The notes: generated by a model from the sequence alone, not told the origin. A stretch of DNA of 64,000 nt from Oceanidesulfovibrio marinus (GCF_013085545.1 NZ_CP039543.1:2821322-2885321); one strand, 5' to 3'. Counted from the stretch's first letter, positions 51,552 to 61,086 are shown. Numbers and translations: made by a program.

Positions 51552-52472
51552 TTAGTAGGCTTCGTTGATCTTCTCCATGGCGGGCGTTCCGTCTGCAGCC
51601 TTCACGCCGTCCAGCCATTGGGCCACGGTGTCCTTGTTGGCGGAGATCCAGTCCTTGGCTACCTTGTCGACCGGGATCTCCTTCTGCCCGTAATCGCGAA
51701 TCCACTCGCTCTGTGCCTGAGACGTCACCTTGATCTGCTTGAGGAAGCGGTAGATGTCCGGATCGGTGTCCTTCATGTCGCCGCGCACCACCGTATACAC
51801 CTTGGAATTGCTGGCGAACTTCTCGGTGCCGGGCACGGGCGTCAGGTAGGTCATATCCATCATCAGGTTCATCCAGTGGGGTTTCCAGCAGCCGAACACG
51901 ACCCACTCGCCCCTGTCCGCCTTGCCCGTGACCTCCTTGAGCATCGCCGGGGTGGTCACGCCGGTCTGCGTCCAATCGCCCAGGCCGGCCACGTCGTTCT
52001 TGATGATCTCTTCCATGTTCGTGTGCATGGCCGAGCCGGCTTCGATGTTGTACATATGATGGCCAAATTTATCCGCGTACTTGTCGAGGTCGGCAAAGCT
52101 CTTCACGCCTTCGTCGCCCACGAACTTCGGCACGCACAGGCTGATCACGGCGGTGTCGAGATTGACGGCGGCCTTCTCCACCACGCCCTTCTCCACCAGC
52201 GGCTCCAGCATGGCCGTCTGCTGCGGCATCCAGGCGCCCAGGAAGGCGTCCACCTCGCCGGACGAGAACCCACTGTAGGCGATAGACAGACCGATCTGAA
52301 GCTGCTCCGTGGGGTAGTCCAGGGTTTCGAGAATCTGCGAGGTGATCTCGGTTTTCACTTCCACACCGGGCCAGGGCGGCGTGGCAAATCGGGTCTTCTC
52401 CGCCGCATGGGCAGAGGCGCCTACAATGAACACGGCCATGATACACGCCAAACACGTGGTCAAATACTTCAT
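51552..52472 (-). CDS. choline/glycine-betaine-type ABC substrate-binding protein
   Basis: Secreted solute-binding protein of 306 residues of the OpuAC/ProX/ChoX family. Signal peptide MKYLTTCLACIMAVFIVGAS with cleavage near AHA-AEK. Tryptophans typical of a quaternary-ammonium box are present: PPWPGVE, FLGAWMPQQ and FGCWKPHWMN. No permease or ATPase gene is adjacent, so it must use a transporter encoded elsewhere. It is 61 bp downstream of the sulfatase maturase, with choline sulfatase beyond, so choline sulfate, choline or betaine is the likely ligand. Confidence 0.9.
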   Translation of the reverse strand: MKYLTTCLACIMAVFIVGASAHAAEKTRFATPPWPGVEVKTEITSQILETLDYPTEQLQIGLSIAYSGFSSGEVDAFLGAWMPQQTAMLEPLVEKGVVEKAAVNLDTAVISLCVPKFVGDEGVKSFADLDKYADKFGHHMYNIEAGSAMHTNMEEIIKNDVAGLGDWTQTGVTTPAMLKEVTGKADRGEWVVFGCWKPHWMNLMMDMTYLTPVPGTEKFASNSKVYTVVRGDMKDTDPDIYRFLKQIKVTSQAQSEWIRDYGQKEIPVDKVAKDWISANKDTVAQWLDGVKAADGTPAMEKINEAY

Positions 52473-52533
52473 GAATCCTCCTTGGTTACAATGAAGCCAC
52501 CAGCTGTGGACGGATGCAGCGAGACGAACGCCT

Positions 52534-53676
52534 CTAGGCTGCCCGCAGCGCTATGGAACGGGCCATGCTCTGGAACCGCTCCCTGGTGGCCATGAAAAAA
52601 TACTGCCAGCCATCACACAACCGGCTGCGTTTATTGAATTGCTCGCCCGTGCGGAACTTGGGGCAATCGCCCATGCAGACGCGCAAGAACTCGCACGCCG
52701 AGCAGGGCTCGGGAATTCGGGACTTGGCCTGGAAAAACGCCGCATATGCCGGCGATTCGCGCACATCGCGCAGGGACGTGTCGTGCACGTTTCCCAGCCA
52801 GTGTGCCTTATCCACGAAAAAGTCGCACGGGTAGATATCTCCGTTGTGCTCCACCACCAGGTACTGGTCGCAGCGCTCGCACAGCCGGCATTCCCCACTG
52901 CCCATCCCGGCAAGACGGGCCAGTACGGACTCGAAGTTCCGCACCGACACACCCCAGTCCGCGGCCGCGTACCACTCCTCGAACACGGCCTCCAGAAAGC
53001 GGCCCCACTCCGCCCCGGTGATGGACCAGGGCAAAGGCTCGCCCTGCTCGTCCAGCTCCACGCAGGGGATGTACTGGATGTGGCGGAAGCCCTGCTCCAG
53101 CAAATGGCGATGCACCCGCAGCGGCTCGCGCACATTGGCGGCAGAGACCAGGGTCACTGCATTCACCGGCACGCGGTACTTCTGCAGCATGCGCACGCCG
53201 CGCAGTACCCGGGAGTGGGAGGGCTTGCCCCCTGCGGTCCTGCGGCTCACGTCGTGCAGATCAGCTGGGCCGTCGATGCTACAACCGGCCAGGAAGCGGT
53301 ACCGGCCCAGATGCGCGGCCAGCGCCTCGCCCACCATGGTGGCGTTGGTCTGGATGCTGTTGGCGATGTGCGCGCCACGCGGGGCCAGCTCCTGCTGCAG
53401 CGCCGTGACCCGCTTGTAGAACGGTGCGCCCATCAGCGTTGGCTCGCCCCCCTGCCAGACCATGGAGTACACGGGCTGCTCCGTCTCGAAGTACCGGGCC
53501 AGCATGGCGCGCAGGGTCTCCTCGCTCATGCGGTGCTTCCCGGACTCGGGGTACAGCGCCGCCTTGTCCAGGTAGAAGCAGTAGTCGCAGCGCAGGTTGC
53601 AGTCTGCGGACGCCGGCTTGATGAGCAGGGAAAAGGGCTGGTGCATACGATCGTTCGGCCGGCCCGGACGCCTCAT
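52534..53676 (-). CDS. anaerobic sulfatase-maturating radical SAM enzyme
   Basis: Radical SAM enzyme (anSME) that oxidises the active-site Cys or Ser of sulfatases to formylglycine without oxygen, 380 residues. The cluster motif is CNLRCDYC (residues 26-33); the SPASM-type C-terminus has further Cys (CRLCERCDQY, YPCDFFV, CSACEFLRVCMGDC). WQGGEPTL is the GGEP-like motif. The first ATG is used; MHQPFSLL ten codons later is an alternative with equally poor ribosome site. Encoded next to its presumed substrate, the Cys-type sulfatase. Confidence 0.94.
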   Translation of the reverse strand: MRRPGRPNDRMHQPFSLLIKPASADCNLRCDYCFYLDKAALYPESGKHRMSEETLRAMLARYFETEQPVYSMVWQGGEPTLMGAPFYKRVTALQQELAPRGAHIANSIQTNATMVGEALAAHLGRYRFLAGCSIDGPADLHDVSRRTAGGKPSHSRVLRGVRMLQKYRVPVNAVTLVSAANVREPLRVHRHLLEQGFRHIQYIPCVELDEQGEPLPWSITGAEWGRFLEAVFEEWYAAADWGVSVRNFESVLARLAGMGSGECRLCERCDQYLVVEHNGDIYPCDFFVDKAHWLGNVHDTSLRDVRESPAYAAFFQAKSRIPEPCSACEFLRVCMGDCPKFRTGEQFNKRSRLCDGWQYFFMATRERFQSMARSIALRAA

Positions 53677-53749
53677 GCAATGGAAGCGCCCGGCCGGCGT
53701 TGGTTCGGTCGTTTTCAGCTACAGCAGATCCACGTCGGTGCGGATTCGC

Positions 53750-55276
53750 TTACTTGCAGACGAGGCGCGCCCCGGCCTCCACGTCGTTCAGGTCCAGGTG
53801 GTTGCGCATGTACTGGTTCGCGGCACGGCACGGCGGGTGGTAGTCCCAAGGGGTGCGCGCTCCCTCCATGTGCGCCCGGAACACCGTGCGGCGGCGCTTC
53901 TGGCTGGCCAGCACCCGGCGCTCCACGGCTTCGACGTCGGCGTGCTCGCGTACGCGCCTCTCGAAATCGGCGGCCAGCTCCGCATGTTCAGGATCTTGGG
54001 CCAGGTTTGTCAGCTCGTGCGGATTATTCTGCAAATCAAAGAGCTGCGGCGGATCCACTGGGCAATGGATGTACTTGTAGCGAGCGCTGCGGATCATCAC
54101 CATGGGCGCGATGGAGCCCTCGCCCATGTACTCGCTGATCACGGCCGGGCGGTCCGGCTCCTCTTCCCCCCGCGCCAGGGGCAGCAGGCTGCGGCCGTCC
54201 ATGGTGTCCGCGGGATCGTCCAGCTCCGGCGCGCCGGCCAAGTCCAGAAGCGTGGGCAAGAGATCCACCAGGGAGACCGGCGTATCCACCGTGCCGGACA
54301 TGAAGCCCGTGCCGTTCATTATAAAAGGAACGCGGGCCGAGCCTTCCAGCAGCGACATCTTGTACCACAGGCCGCGCTCGCCCAGCATGTCGCCGTGGTC
54401 GGCGGTGAGGATGATCACGGTGTTTTCCCGCAAACCTGTGTCGTCCAAGGCCTTGAGGATGCGGCCGATCTTGTCGTCCAGAAAGCTTATCTGCCCGTAG
54501 TAGGCGTGGCGTGCGTTGCGGATGTCGGCCTCGTCCATCTCGCCCTCGCCCATGCCGTAGGCCTGGCGCAGCCGCCTGCTGTGCGGGTCGCACTGCTTAT
54601 ACGGAATATGGCCCACGCTCGGCATGTCGATGGCGTCGTGGTCGTAACGGTCCCAATACTCCCTGGGGCAGACGTACGGGTCGTGCGGGTCGGTGAAGGA
54701 AACGGCCATACAGAACGGCCGGCAGTCCTTGCTGCGGGCCATGTCCAGGATGTGGCGCTCGGCGCGGAAGCCCACCTCGTCGTCAAAATCGATCTGGTTG
54801 GCGCGCTCGTTGTGGCCGGCCTGGGTCACGCTGTCCATGTTGTGGTACCACCAGTCGAAGCGGTGCTCCGGCCTGGTCCAGTCCGGGGTCCAGCCGTGGT
54901 CGGCCGGGTAGACGTCGGTGGTCAGCCGCTCCTCGAAGCCGTGCAGCTGGTCGGCGCCCACAAAGTGCATCTTGCCGCACAGTGCCGTGCGGTAGCCGTT
55001 CACACGCAGGTAGTGGGCGAATGTGGGGATGTCCGCCGGGAACTCGGCGCCGTTGTCCCAGGCGCCGATGCGCGAGGGGTACTGCCCGGCCATCATGGAG
55101 AACCGCGACGGCGCGCACAGCGGGCTGTTGCAGTACGCACTGGTGAAGACAACCCCACCCTCGGCGATGCTGTCCATGTGCGGGGTTTTGGTCACCTCGT
55201 TGCCGTAGCACGGCAGGGCCGAGGCGGCGAGCTGGTCGCATTGGATGATCAGAATGTTCGGCCTGTCCTGGGCCAT
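53750..55276 (-). CDS. betC: choline-sulfatase
   Basis: Sulfatase of 508 residues that splits choline-O-sulfate into choline and sulfate. The maturation motif is CAPSR in NSPLCAPSRFSMMAGQ, so Cys is converted to formylglycine. Metal ligands: IIQCDQLAAS near the start and TADHGDMLGE. Sequences TFAHYLRVNGYRT, CGKMHFVGADQLHGFEERL and the C-terminal NQYMRNHLDLNDVE tail are characteristic of BetC rather than other sulfatases. No signal peptide, so cytoplasmic. The ATG at 55276 has AGGAG 12 nt upstream. Runs with the maturase and binding protein. Confidence 0.93.
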   Translation of the reverse strand: MAQDRPNILIIQCDQLAASALPCYGNEVTKTPHMDSIAEGGVVFTSAYCNSPLCAPSRFSMMAGQYPSRIGAWDNGAEFPADIPTFAHYLRVNGYRTALCGKMHFVGADQLHGFEERLTTDVYPADHGWTPDWTRPEHRFDWWYHNMDSVTQAGHNERANQIDFDDEVGFRAERHILDMARSKDCRPFCMAVSFTDPHDPYVCPREYWDRYDHDAIDMPSVGHIPYKQCDPHSRRLRQAYGMGEGEMDEADIRNARHAYYGQISFLDDKIGRILKALDDTGLRENTVIILTADHGDMLGERGLWYKMSLLEGSARVPFIMNGTGFMSGTVDTPVSLVDLLPTLLDLAGAPELDDPADTMDGRSLLPLARGEEEPDRPAVISEYMGEGSIAPMVMIRSARYKYIHCPVDPPQLFDLQNNPHELTNLAQDPEHAELAADFERRVREHADVEAVERRVLASQKRRRTVFRAHMEGARTPWDYHPPCRAANQYMRNHLDLNDVEAGARLVCK

Positions 55277-55308
55277 ATAGATGCTGCTCCTTTGTTGCTT
55301 GCGTTCTG

Positions 55309-56046
55309 CTAGGGATTCATGGCGTCTTCGATGCGCGCCTTGGCGTCCTGCAACGCGACGGCGATATGCTCCACGCCATCGGCCTGCTCCTGCCTGGCCT
55401 CCAGCACGCCGAGCCCCAGCACCATGGTGACCCGGCCCTGGTCCACCAGCGGCACAGCCATGCGGATGATGCCCGGATAGAAGAGCCCGGCATCCCGCTG
55501 GATTCCGGTCTCCCTGGCGTCTTCGATCATCCGGCGCACGTCGGCCACCTGGAGCCGCGGGCGGTGGCGCTCGCACTCGGCCTGCAGAAACACCTCGTCA
55601 TCCAGCTGCTCCCGGCTAAAGAAAAAGATGGAGCCGATAACCGGAAGCTGGAGCTTGAGCCCTTTGCCCGCCGGCCACAGGGACGGTGACTCCGGCGACA
55701 TGATGCTCTCCAGGCAGAACATGTGCTCGTCCGAGCAGGTGAAGAGGTTGACCGACGCCTCGAACGCATCGTGCAGCGTGGCCATTTCCTCGCGGATGAA
55801 CCGGAAAGGGCCACGGCTGGAGGCTGCGGATTTGCCCCAGAAGTAGGCCTTCATGCCCAGGAGGTAGCGGCCCTCTGGCCCCTTGGCGATGACGTCCGCC
55901 TGGGACAGCTCCCGCAGAATCTTACTCACCGTGGAGGGGCTGGGCGAACCGAGCAGGGTCTGGACCTCGGAAAAGCGCAATCCCTGGGAGCTGCGGCTGA
56001 TGGCGTCCACCACCAGCAACGCCCGCGTCAGAATCGAGTCACTCAT
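55309..56046 (-). CDS. IclR-family transcriptional regulator
   Basis: Predicted 245-residue regulator. N-terminal winged HTH (LRFSEVQTLLGSPSPSTVSKILREL) and C-terminal IclR effector domain (FYPGIIRMAVPLVDQGRVTMVLGLG). It is the first gene before choline sulfatase, 32 bp apart in the same direction, so it very likely controls the sulfatase-maturase-binding protein genes in response to choline sulfate or a product. The upstream region is AT-rich with TATATATA near 56055. Confidence 0.9.
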   Translation of the reverse strand: MSDSILTRALLVVDAISRSSQGLRFSEVQTLLGSPSPSTVSKILRELSQADVIAKGPEGRYLLGMKAYFWGKSAASSRGPFRFIREEMATLHDAFEASVNLFTCSDEHMFCLESIMSPESPSLWPAGKGLKLQLPVIGSIFFFSREQLDDEVFLQAECERHRPRLQVADVRRMIEDARETGIQRDAGLFYPGIIRMAVPLVDQGRVTMVLGLGVLEARQEQADGVEHIAVALQDAKARIEDAMNP

Positions 56047-56225
56047 GGTTACTACTCATATATATAGTTAGCTTTCTCTTTGTGTAGTATTAGGCCAGGG
56101 ACGGTCTTCTTGTCAAATCCGCCCCCGGAACAAGAACTAAGGAGCAAGAACAGACTGGGGCGCAGACCCTTGCATGATGGCCACCCTCTTGCCCTCATCC
56201 CTGCGCCGGGCTATGCAAATAACCA

Positions 56226-56891
56226 ATGACCTCCGAACGTTCCCGACTCGCACTACGCACCGCCCTGGTTGTGCTCACGACGGCTGCCCTGGTCCTGGTC
56301 ATGTATACGTTTCTGGACAGACCGGCGGCGTGGTTCGCGCATGGGATGCAGCACACGCCTGTGCACGCCTGGGCCCGGGGAATCAGCTACCTGGCCGACC
56401 ACACCGTATTCTTCGCGTTCACCGCCATCGGGTTCTGCGTCTGCTGCGCCAACCTCGCAGGCCGTTCCCCCCGGCCCTGGGCGCGCCATCTGCTCTTCCT
56501 CTGCCTCACAGCGCTTTTCGCCATCGCCATGGTGGAGAGCGTGAAGTTCGTTTTCGGCCGCTGCCGGCCCGAGCTCCTGTTCAAGGACCATCAGTTCGGC
56601 TTCACTTGGTTCACCCAGGCCTTTGTGCGCAACTCCTTCCCCTCCGGTCACACCACACGGATTTTCGCACTGGCCACGGGAATCGCGCTGCTGTGGCGCG
56701 GCGTGGCCGTTCCGGCCTACCTGCTGGCCGTGCTGGTGGGGGTCAGCCGTGTTTTTGCGCTGATGCACTACCCCTCGGACGTGCTGGCCGGCGCGGTGCT
56801 CGGCGTACTGGTCGCCTGCTGGACTCATCTCCTGTGGCGCGCACTTTTCGATGAGCTGCAACAACGTCCGATCCATTTTCCGCCGGCCTGA
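56226..56891 (+). CDS. PAP2-family membrane phosphatase
   Basis: Integral membrane phosphatase of 221 residues with five to six helices. The three PAP2 motifs are intact: KFVFGRCRP, PSGH in NSFPSGHTTR, and SRVFALMHYPSD. Substrates in the family are undecaprenyl pyrophosphate, phosphatidylglycerophosphate or lipid A phosphates; undecided here. No strong ribosome site is seen at the ATG. Confidence 0.92.
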   Translation: MTSERSRLALRTALVVLTTAALVLVMYTFLDRPAAWFAHGMQHTPVHAWARGISYLADHTVFFAFTAIGFCVCCANLAGRSPRPWARHLLFLCLTALFAIAMVESVKFVFGRCRPELLFKDHQFGFTWFTQAFVRNSFPSGHTTRIFALATGIALLWRGVAVPAYLLAVLVGVSRVFALMHYPSDVLAGAVLGVLVACWTHLLWRALFDELQQRPIHFPPA

Positions 56892-57070
56892 GCCCTTTTC
56901 GCCGGCCGTGTCTCGCCGTTTCCAGATGGGGCACCCGGTTTCCTGAGTTTTCCGCGCACGATGGGTCGCGTTCCATGAACCGGGTTGGCTTTTACCCGAT
57001 CTTTCAGGCATGAATAAGGTCCGGGACCCATGGCGACGCGATGACGCGCCGCGGACAAAGGAAACTGCAC

Positions 57071-58285
57071 ATGTACGAGCACCTGGCCCTGGTGGCCCTG
57101 TTCATATTCTTCTACAGCCTCGTGGCCGGCCGGCTGGAGCGCACGCCCATCTCGGGACCCATCGTCTACGTCCTGTTCGGCCTGCTGCTCAGCGCGCCCT
57201 TCCTGGGGCTGCCGCCCCGCACGGTATCGGCCCATGTGCTGCGCGGCCTTGCGGAGCTGACCCTCGCCCTGGTGCTGTTTACGGACGCGGCCAATGCCGA
57301 CCTGAACGTGCTCCGATCCAGCTCCAAGCTGCCCCGACGGCTCCTGCTCATCGGCCTGCCCCTGACCATTCTGCTGGGATTCCTTGGCGCTGCGGTCATC
57401 TTTCCCGGCCTGACCCTGCTGGAGGCAGCCGTGCTGGCCACCATGCTCGCGCCCACGGACGCCGCCCTGGGACAGCCGGTGGTGGAAAACGCAGCGGTGC
57501 CGGCGGACATCCGCGACGGCCTCAATGTGGAAAGCGGCCTCAACGACGGCATCTGCGTGCCCTTTCTTTTCATCTTTCTGGTCCTGTCCGTGGACACCAC
57601 CGGGCACATCGCGCCGCTGGGGCTCGCGCTCAGGCTGGTGCTGGAGGAGATCGGCATCGGCGCCGTGACAGGCGCCTCGGTCACACTGCTGGGCGTTCTG
57701 GCGGTGAACATCAGCAAGAAACAGGGCTGGATCTCCGACGAGTGGTCCCAGCTCACGGGCATGGCTCTTGCCCTCTCCTGCTTCGCCACGGCGCAGTGGC
57801 TGGGCGGCAGCGGGTTCATCGCCTCGTTCACTGGCGGCCTGCTCTTCGGCTATCTGGCCCAGCCCCACAAGAAGCTGATGCTCTCCGCCGCCGTGGACGC
57901 CGGCGACATTTTCGGCGTCGTGACCTGGGTGGCCTTCGGCTATGCCGTGGTGAGCATCGCTGTGGAAGGCTTCGAGTGGCGGTATCTCATCTACGCGGTG
58001 CTGAGCCTGACGCTGTTCCGAATGCTGCCGGTGTGGCTGAGCCTCAGACACATGGACCTGAACCGCGGCTCCAGGCTCTTCATCGGCTGGTTCGGGCCAC
58101 GCGGTCTGGCCAGCATCGTCTTCGCCATCATCGTTCTGGAGGAGAAGCTGCCCGGCGGCAGGACCATCCTCATGACCACGGTCTGCACCATCATCCTCAG
58201 TGTCTTCGCCCACGGCTTTACCGCCGAGCCGCTGGCCGCCATCTTCGGCGCCCGCAGGAGAGCCGCTCCCGTCAAAGAGTCCTGA
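57071..58285 (+). CDS. CPA1-type Na+/H+ antiporter (NhaP-like)
   Basis: Predicted cation/proton antiporter of 404 residues with about 12 helices. Landmarks: ISGPIVYVLFGLLL, TLALVLFTDAANADLN, LAPTDAALGQPVV (transport Asp/Thr region), and the ND-type motif NVESGLNDGICVPF. Start at 57071 has AAAGGAAA just upstream; the upstream extension has no membrane segment. It would export Na+ or K+ for pH and salt balance. Followed closely by the YrhK-like gene. Confidence 0.93.
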   Translation: MYEHLALVALFIFFYSLVAGRLERTPISGPIVYVLFGLLLSAPFLGLPPRTVSAHVLRGLAELTLALVLFTDAANADLNVLRSSSKLPRRLLLIGLPLTILLGFLGAAVIFPGLTLLEAAVLATMLAPTDAALGQPVVENAAVPADIRDGLNVESGLNDGICVPFLFIFLVLSVDTTGHIAPLGLALRLVLEEIGIGAVTGASVTLLGVLAVNISKKQGWISDEWSQLTGMALALSCFATAQWLGGSGFIASFTGGLLFGYLAQPHKKLMLSAAVDAGDIFGVVTWVAFGYAVVSIAVEGFEWRYLIYAVLSLTLFRMLPVWLSLRHMDLNRGSRLFIGWFGPRGLASIVFAIIVLEEKLPGGRTILMTTVCTIILSVFAHGFTAEPLAAIFGARRRAAPVKES

Positions 58286-58339
58286 CGACATGCTGCGCCT
58301 GCAACGCGCCTAAACCCTCGACCTGGAGAAGCCGGACTC

Positions 58340-59071
58340 ATGCCCCATCTGTTCATCAGCCGGCCGCGGCTCTACAACCTGGCCAGGGAAAGCAAGGAAC
58401 TCCACACCCAGTTCGTCTGGGAAACCATCAACGCCTTTGTCTACAAGGCGGGCGGGCTGGTCTTCATTATCGGCAGCATCCTCTTCTTCCCGGCGCTTGA
58501 GAAGTATCAGGACATCGGCGCCTGGACCTTCTTCGTGGGCTCACTGCTTTATCTGGTCGTCACCGGCCACGACATGGCAGAGGTCCGCCTCCACTGGAAA
58601 AAGAAGAGAAGCCACAAACGGGATAGACGGCAGGAGGTCACCTCCGCCGCCAGCTACCTCTTCGGCACCATCCTCTTCACCGTGGGCAGCATCTTCTTTC
58701 TCTCCTGGGTGGGTTGGAGCACCGCAGGGGCGTGGTGCTTTGTCATCGGCAGCCTGCTCTTCGTGCTCGGCGCGTCCATAAACATCACGCGGATCGTCAA
58801 AGCCGAGGGCATGCTCACCCTGCAGCTCATGAACTACACGGCCGTCACGTTCGTGGCCGGCTCGCTGCTCTTCACCGTGGCCTCGGTGCCGTACCTGTGG
58901 CACCTGCACAACCCGGCGGACAAAACCACGCTCTACGCCTTCCTGGCGTGGCAGTACCTCATCGGCAGCGTGCTCTTCTTCACCGGGGGCGTCTTCAACT
59001 ACTGGCGCATCTATGTATATATGCGCAAACGCATCCTGCGGCAGGAGGCCGCACAGAGGGCCGCGAAGTAA
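58340..59071 (+). CDS. YrhK-like membrane protein, duplicated
   Basis: Predicted 243-residue membrane protein with about six helices in repeated helix pairs: GGLVFIIGSILFFPALE, FGTILFTVGSIFFLS, FVAGSLLFTVASVPYL and YLIGSVLFFTGGVFNYW. These GSxLF repeats resemble the YrhK family. A basic cytoplasmic loop (WKKKRSHKRDRRQE) splits the protein. GGAG lies upstream of the ATG. Function unknown; possibly a partner of the antiporter encoded 55 bp upstream. Confidence 0.78.
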   Translation: MPHLFISRPRLYNLARESKELHTQFVWETINAFVYKAGGLVFIIGSILFFPALEKYQDIGAWTFFVGSLLYLVVTGHDMAEVRLHWKKKRSHKRDRRQEVTSAASYLFGTILFTVGSIFFLSWVGWSTAGAWCFVIGSLLFVLGASINITRIVKAEGMLTLQLMNYTAVTFVAGSLLFTVASVPYLWHLHNPADKTTLYAFLAWQYLIGSVLFFTGGVFNYWRIYVYMRKRILRQEAAQRAAK

Positions 59072-59110
59072 GCCTGCCCGCGGGACAGGGCCTCTCCCAA
59101 AATAAGGAAA

Positions 59111-59151
59111 GCCGCGGTCCGGATCCCCTTGCCCAGAATCCGTACCGCGGC
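59111..59151. terminator. bidirectional hairpin between convergent genes
   Basis: Stem GCCGCGGT/ACCGCGGC (59111-59118 with 59144-59151) plus an inner CGGAT/ATCCG. On the minus strand it is followed by a T-rich tract (TTTCCTTATTTT). It lies between the YrhK-like gene and the small minus-strand gene and could serve both. Confidence 0.6.
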
Positions 59152-59329
59152 CTCCGCTATACGACCACCCCAATATGTTCCTGAAACGGTCCTGCCTGGG
59201 ACGGCCGTTTTATCGACGACCCGGCGACCCCCTGGCCCCGGCAGGAACGCTCCCTGCCGGCAACCATCGCGCCGCGCCGTCCATCCCCTCCGGCCCTCTC
59301 CGGAGGAAGACTCATCTCGATGAAAAATA

Positions 59330-59500
59330 CTACCTGCTGGAAGCAGGCGACTCGCGCCCGCGCTCCTGCGCTGCGGTCTCTTCTCCCGCCCGCGGGGCGC
59401 TTGCCTTGGCGCATTGTTTGTTCGCATCCGAACCCATCAGCGATTTTTTAAAGAACGCTCGCAGGCAGCCGGCCGACGAAATAGAAGAGTGCATAACCAT
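59330..59500 (-). CDS. small gene downstream of the DUF2325 gene, unknown product
   Basis: A 56-codon frame whose ATG (59500) has a perfect AAGGAG 8 nt upstream, 23 bp after the DUF2325 stop. The product begins MVMHSSISSAGCLRAFFKKS and then is polar and probably disordered. No family recognised. The ribosome site and spacing suggest cotranscription with the Fur-controlled gene; a terminator hairpin follows about 180 bp downstream. It could still be a chance frame. Confidence 0.45.
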   Translation of the reverse strand: MVMHSSISSAGCLRAFFKKSLMGSDANKQCAKASAPRAGEETAAQERGRESPASSR

Positions 59501-59523
59501 TTGAAACTCCTTGGATATGATTT

Positions 59524-60795
59524 TCAACAGGATGATTCAGGATTAGCACCAAGAACCGGCATCACGTACGCGCCGCGATCGCAGCTTTGCTCCGGCAGGC
59601 ATGAGACGGTCTTGGCCAATGAAGATATTCCGGCCGTGCGCATCATGAAGCACGGCTTGAGCGAGCGTTTGCAGAACGACTTGACGATGGTGCATGCCTC
59701 GTGGCTGACGCAGTCCACCGGGCAGACCACGGCGTCGGCCTGGGCCAGGAAGCTTTCCAGCCGCTTGGAGGCCTCCTCCATGCCGCCGTCGTGGTGGATC
59801 AGCGTGCCGCCGCGGGATTCCACCAGCGCGCGGTATTGCGGCACAAGGCCGGTGCGGCCGCCCACATAGAGGACGCACATGCCGCAGAGGTCCGGACAGG
59901 GACAGCCGCTGCAGGACTCGGGGCAGCCGTCCGGACAGCCTCCCGGCTTTTCGAGCATCCGGGCGATCTCCCCTTCGAGCACGGCGTTTTCCGCGGCCAG
60001 CTCCCGGCGCTCCGACTCCAGATACTCCAGGCGGCGCGACTCGGCCTCCAGCAGCTTCACGGCCTCGTTACGCTCGCGCTTCGCCTCCTCCAGCTCCCGG
60101 CGAAGCGTCTCCAGCTCGTACTCGTCAAAGATATTGCCGGATGCGTTCTCCTGCGACGGCGCGGACGCCTTGTCCCCGCGCCAGCGGAGCTCGCGCCGGA
60201 GCGCAATCGCCTCGTCGGCCAGGGCGTCGCGCTCTTCACGCAACGTCGCCACGCGCTTGGCGAACACATGCTTCATCTTGGATATGGTGAACTGCAACCG
60301 CTCCTGCTCGGCCTCAAGCATGGACAGACGGCGGATGTCCGCCCGGTTGGCCGCGCCAACCAGGTGGGAGAGCATGTGCACCTCGCTGAAAACCTCGGTC
60401 CGCAGCTCTATGGTGGCATGCGCATGGGAGAGCACGGCCCAGAACGGTCCGGGGATGTCGCCGTGTTCGCGATCCTCCCGCCAGAGCGCGCGCAGGGAAT
60501 CGTCCTCCTTGCATGCGTTGTAACGGCGCAGCTTGGCCGCGAACTTCTTGTCCAACTTTTTGGACACAAGCCGTGCGGCCCGCGTGGGCTCCTTGCAGCT
60601 TGAGACGAAGTAGCTGTGGATATCGAACTCCGAGACGCCCTCCGGAAAATCCACGTTGGCCTGGCGGGCAATCTTACGGAGCTCGCCGATGGTCAGACAT
60701 GTACCGATGATCGGGCACTGCAGATCGACAAGCTCCCAGACGCGTTTGCGCTTGGGTGCTGTCTCGGTGAGATTTTTTTGCGTGTCCATCAGCAT
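59524..60795 (-). CDS. Cys-rich DUF2325 protein under Fur control
   Basis: Predicted 423-residue cytoplasmic protein. N-terminal part (~20-160) contains CPIIGTCLTIGELRKIA; a long coiled coil spans ~157-285; a cluster of seven Cys (residues ~287-307, GGCPDGCPES then CSGCPCPDLCGMC) precedes the C-terminal DUF2325 domain (VLYVGGRTGLVPQYRALVE; HDGGMEEASKRLESFLAQAD). Several more Cys follow. GGAGAG lies before the ATG at 60795. Two Fur boxes upstream indicate iron repression. The function of DUF2325 is unknown; iron or Fe-S sensing is inference. Confidence 0.82.
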   Translation of the reverse strand: MLMDTQKNLTETAPKRKRVWELVDLQCPIIGTCLTIGELRKIARQANVDFPEGVSEFDIHSYFVSSCKEPTRAARLVSKKLDKKFAAKLRRYNACKEDDSLRALWREDREHGDIPGPFWAVLSHAHATIELRTEVFSEVHMLSHLVGAANRADIRRLSMLEAEQERLQFTISKMKHVFAKRVATLREERDALADEAIALRRELRWRGDKASAPSQENASGNIFDEYELETLRRELEEAKRERNEAVKLLEAESRRLEYLESERRELAAENAVLEGEIARMLEKPGGCPDGCPESCSGCPCPDLCGMCVLYVGGRTGLVPQYRALVESRGGTLIHHDGGMEEASKRLESFLAQADAVVCPVDCVSHEACTIVKSFCKRSLKPCFMMRTAGISSLAKTVSCLPEQSCDRGAYVMPVLGANPESSC

Positions 60796-60988
60796 GGTGG
60801 AAACTCTCCTGGTACGTATTGGGTTCGCGGGGCGGCGTGGACGGTTTTTTGCGCTACCGGATGAGGTCTCGAACAATCCATGGCCCGAATGACGGGGTGT
60901 GACGGGATTTGTTATGTGAGACAGCCGCCCCGAGCGGCGTAGGCGTCGGCGGATGAGTGCCGCGCTGTGTGGAAGAGATATAAATGGG

Positions 60989-61007
60989 ATTGAGAATCAT
61001 TGTCAAT
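60989..61007. promoter_or_regulatory. Fur box upstream of the DUF2325 gene
   Basis: Near-perfect 19-bp palindrome ATTGAGAATCATTGTCAAT centred on the C at 60998, matching the GATAATGATAATCATTATC-type Fur consensus. Confidence 0.8.
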
Positions 61008-61086
61008 CTCTTTTCGTATTTTTCTTCTCTTTTTTAAGATCGGGGTCCCCTGCCCTGGGTAATTTTTCATATCACTCCTTCTTGAC

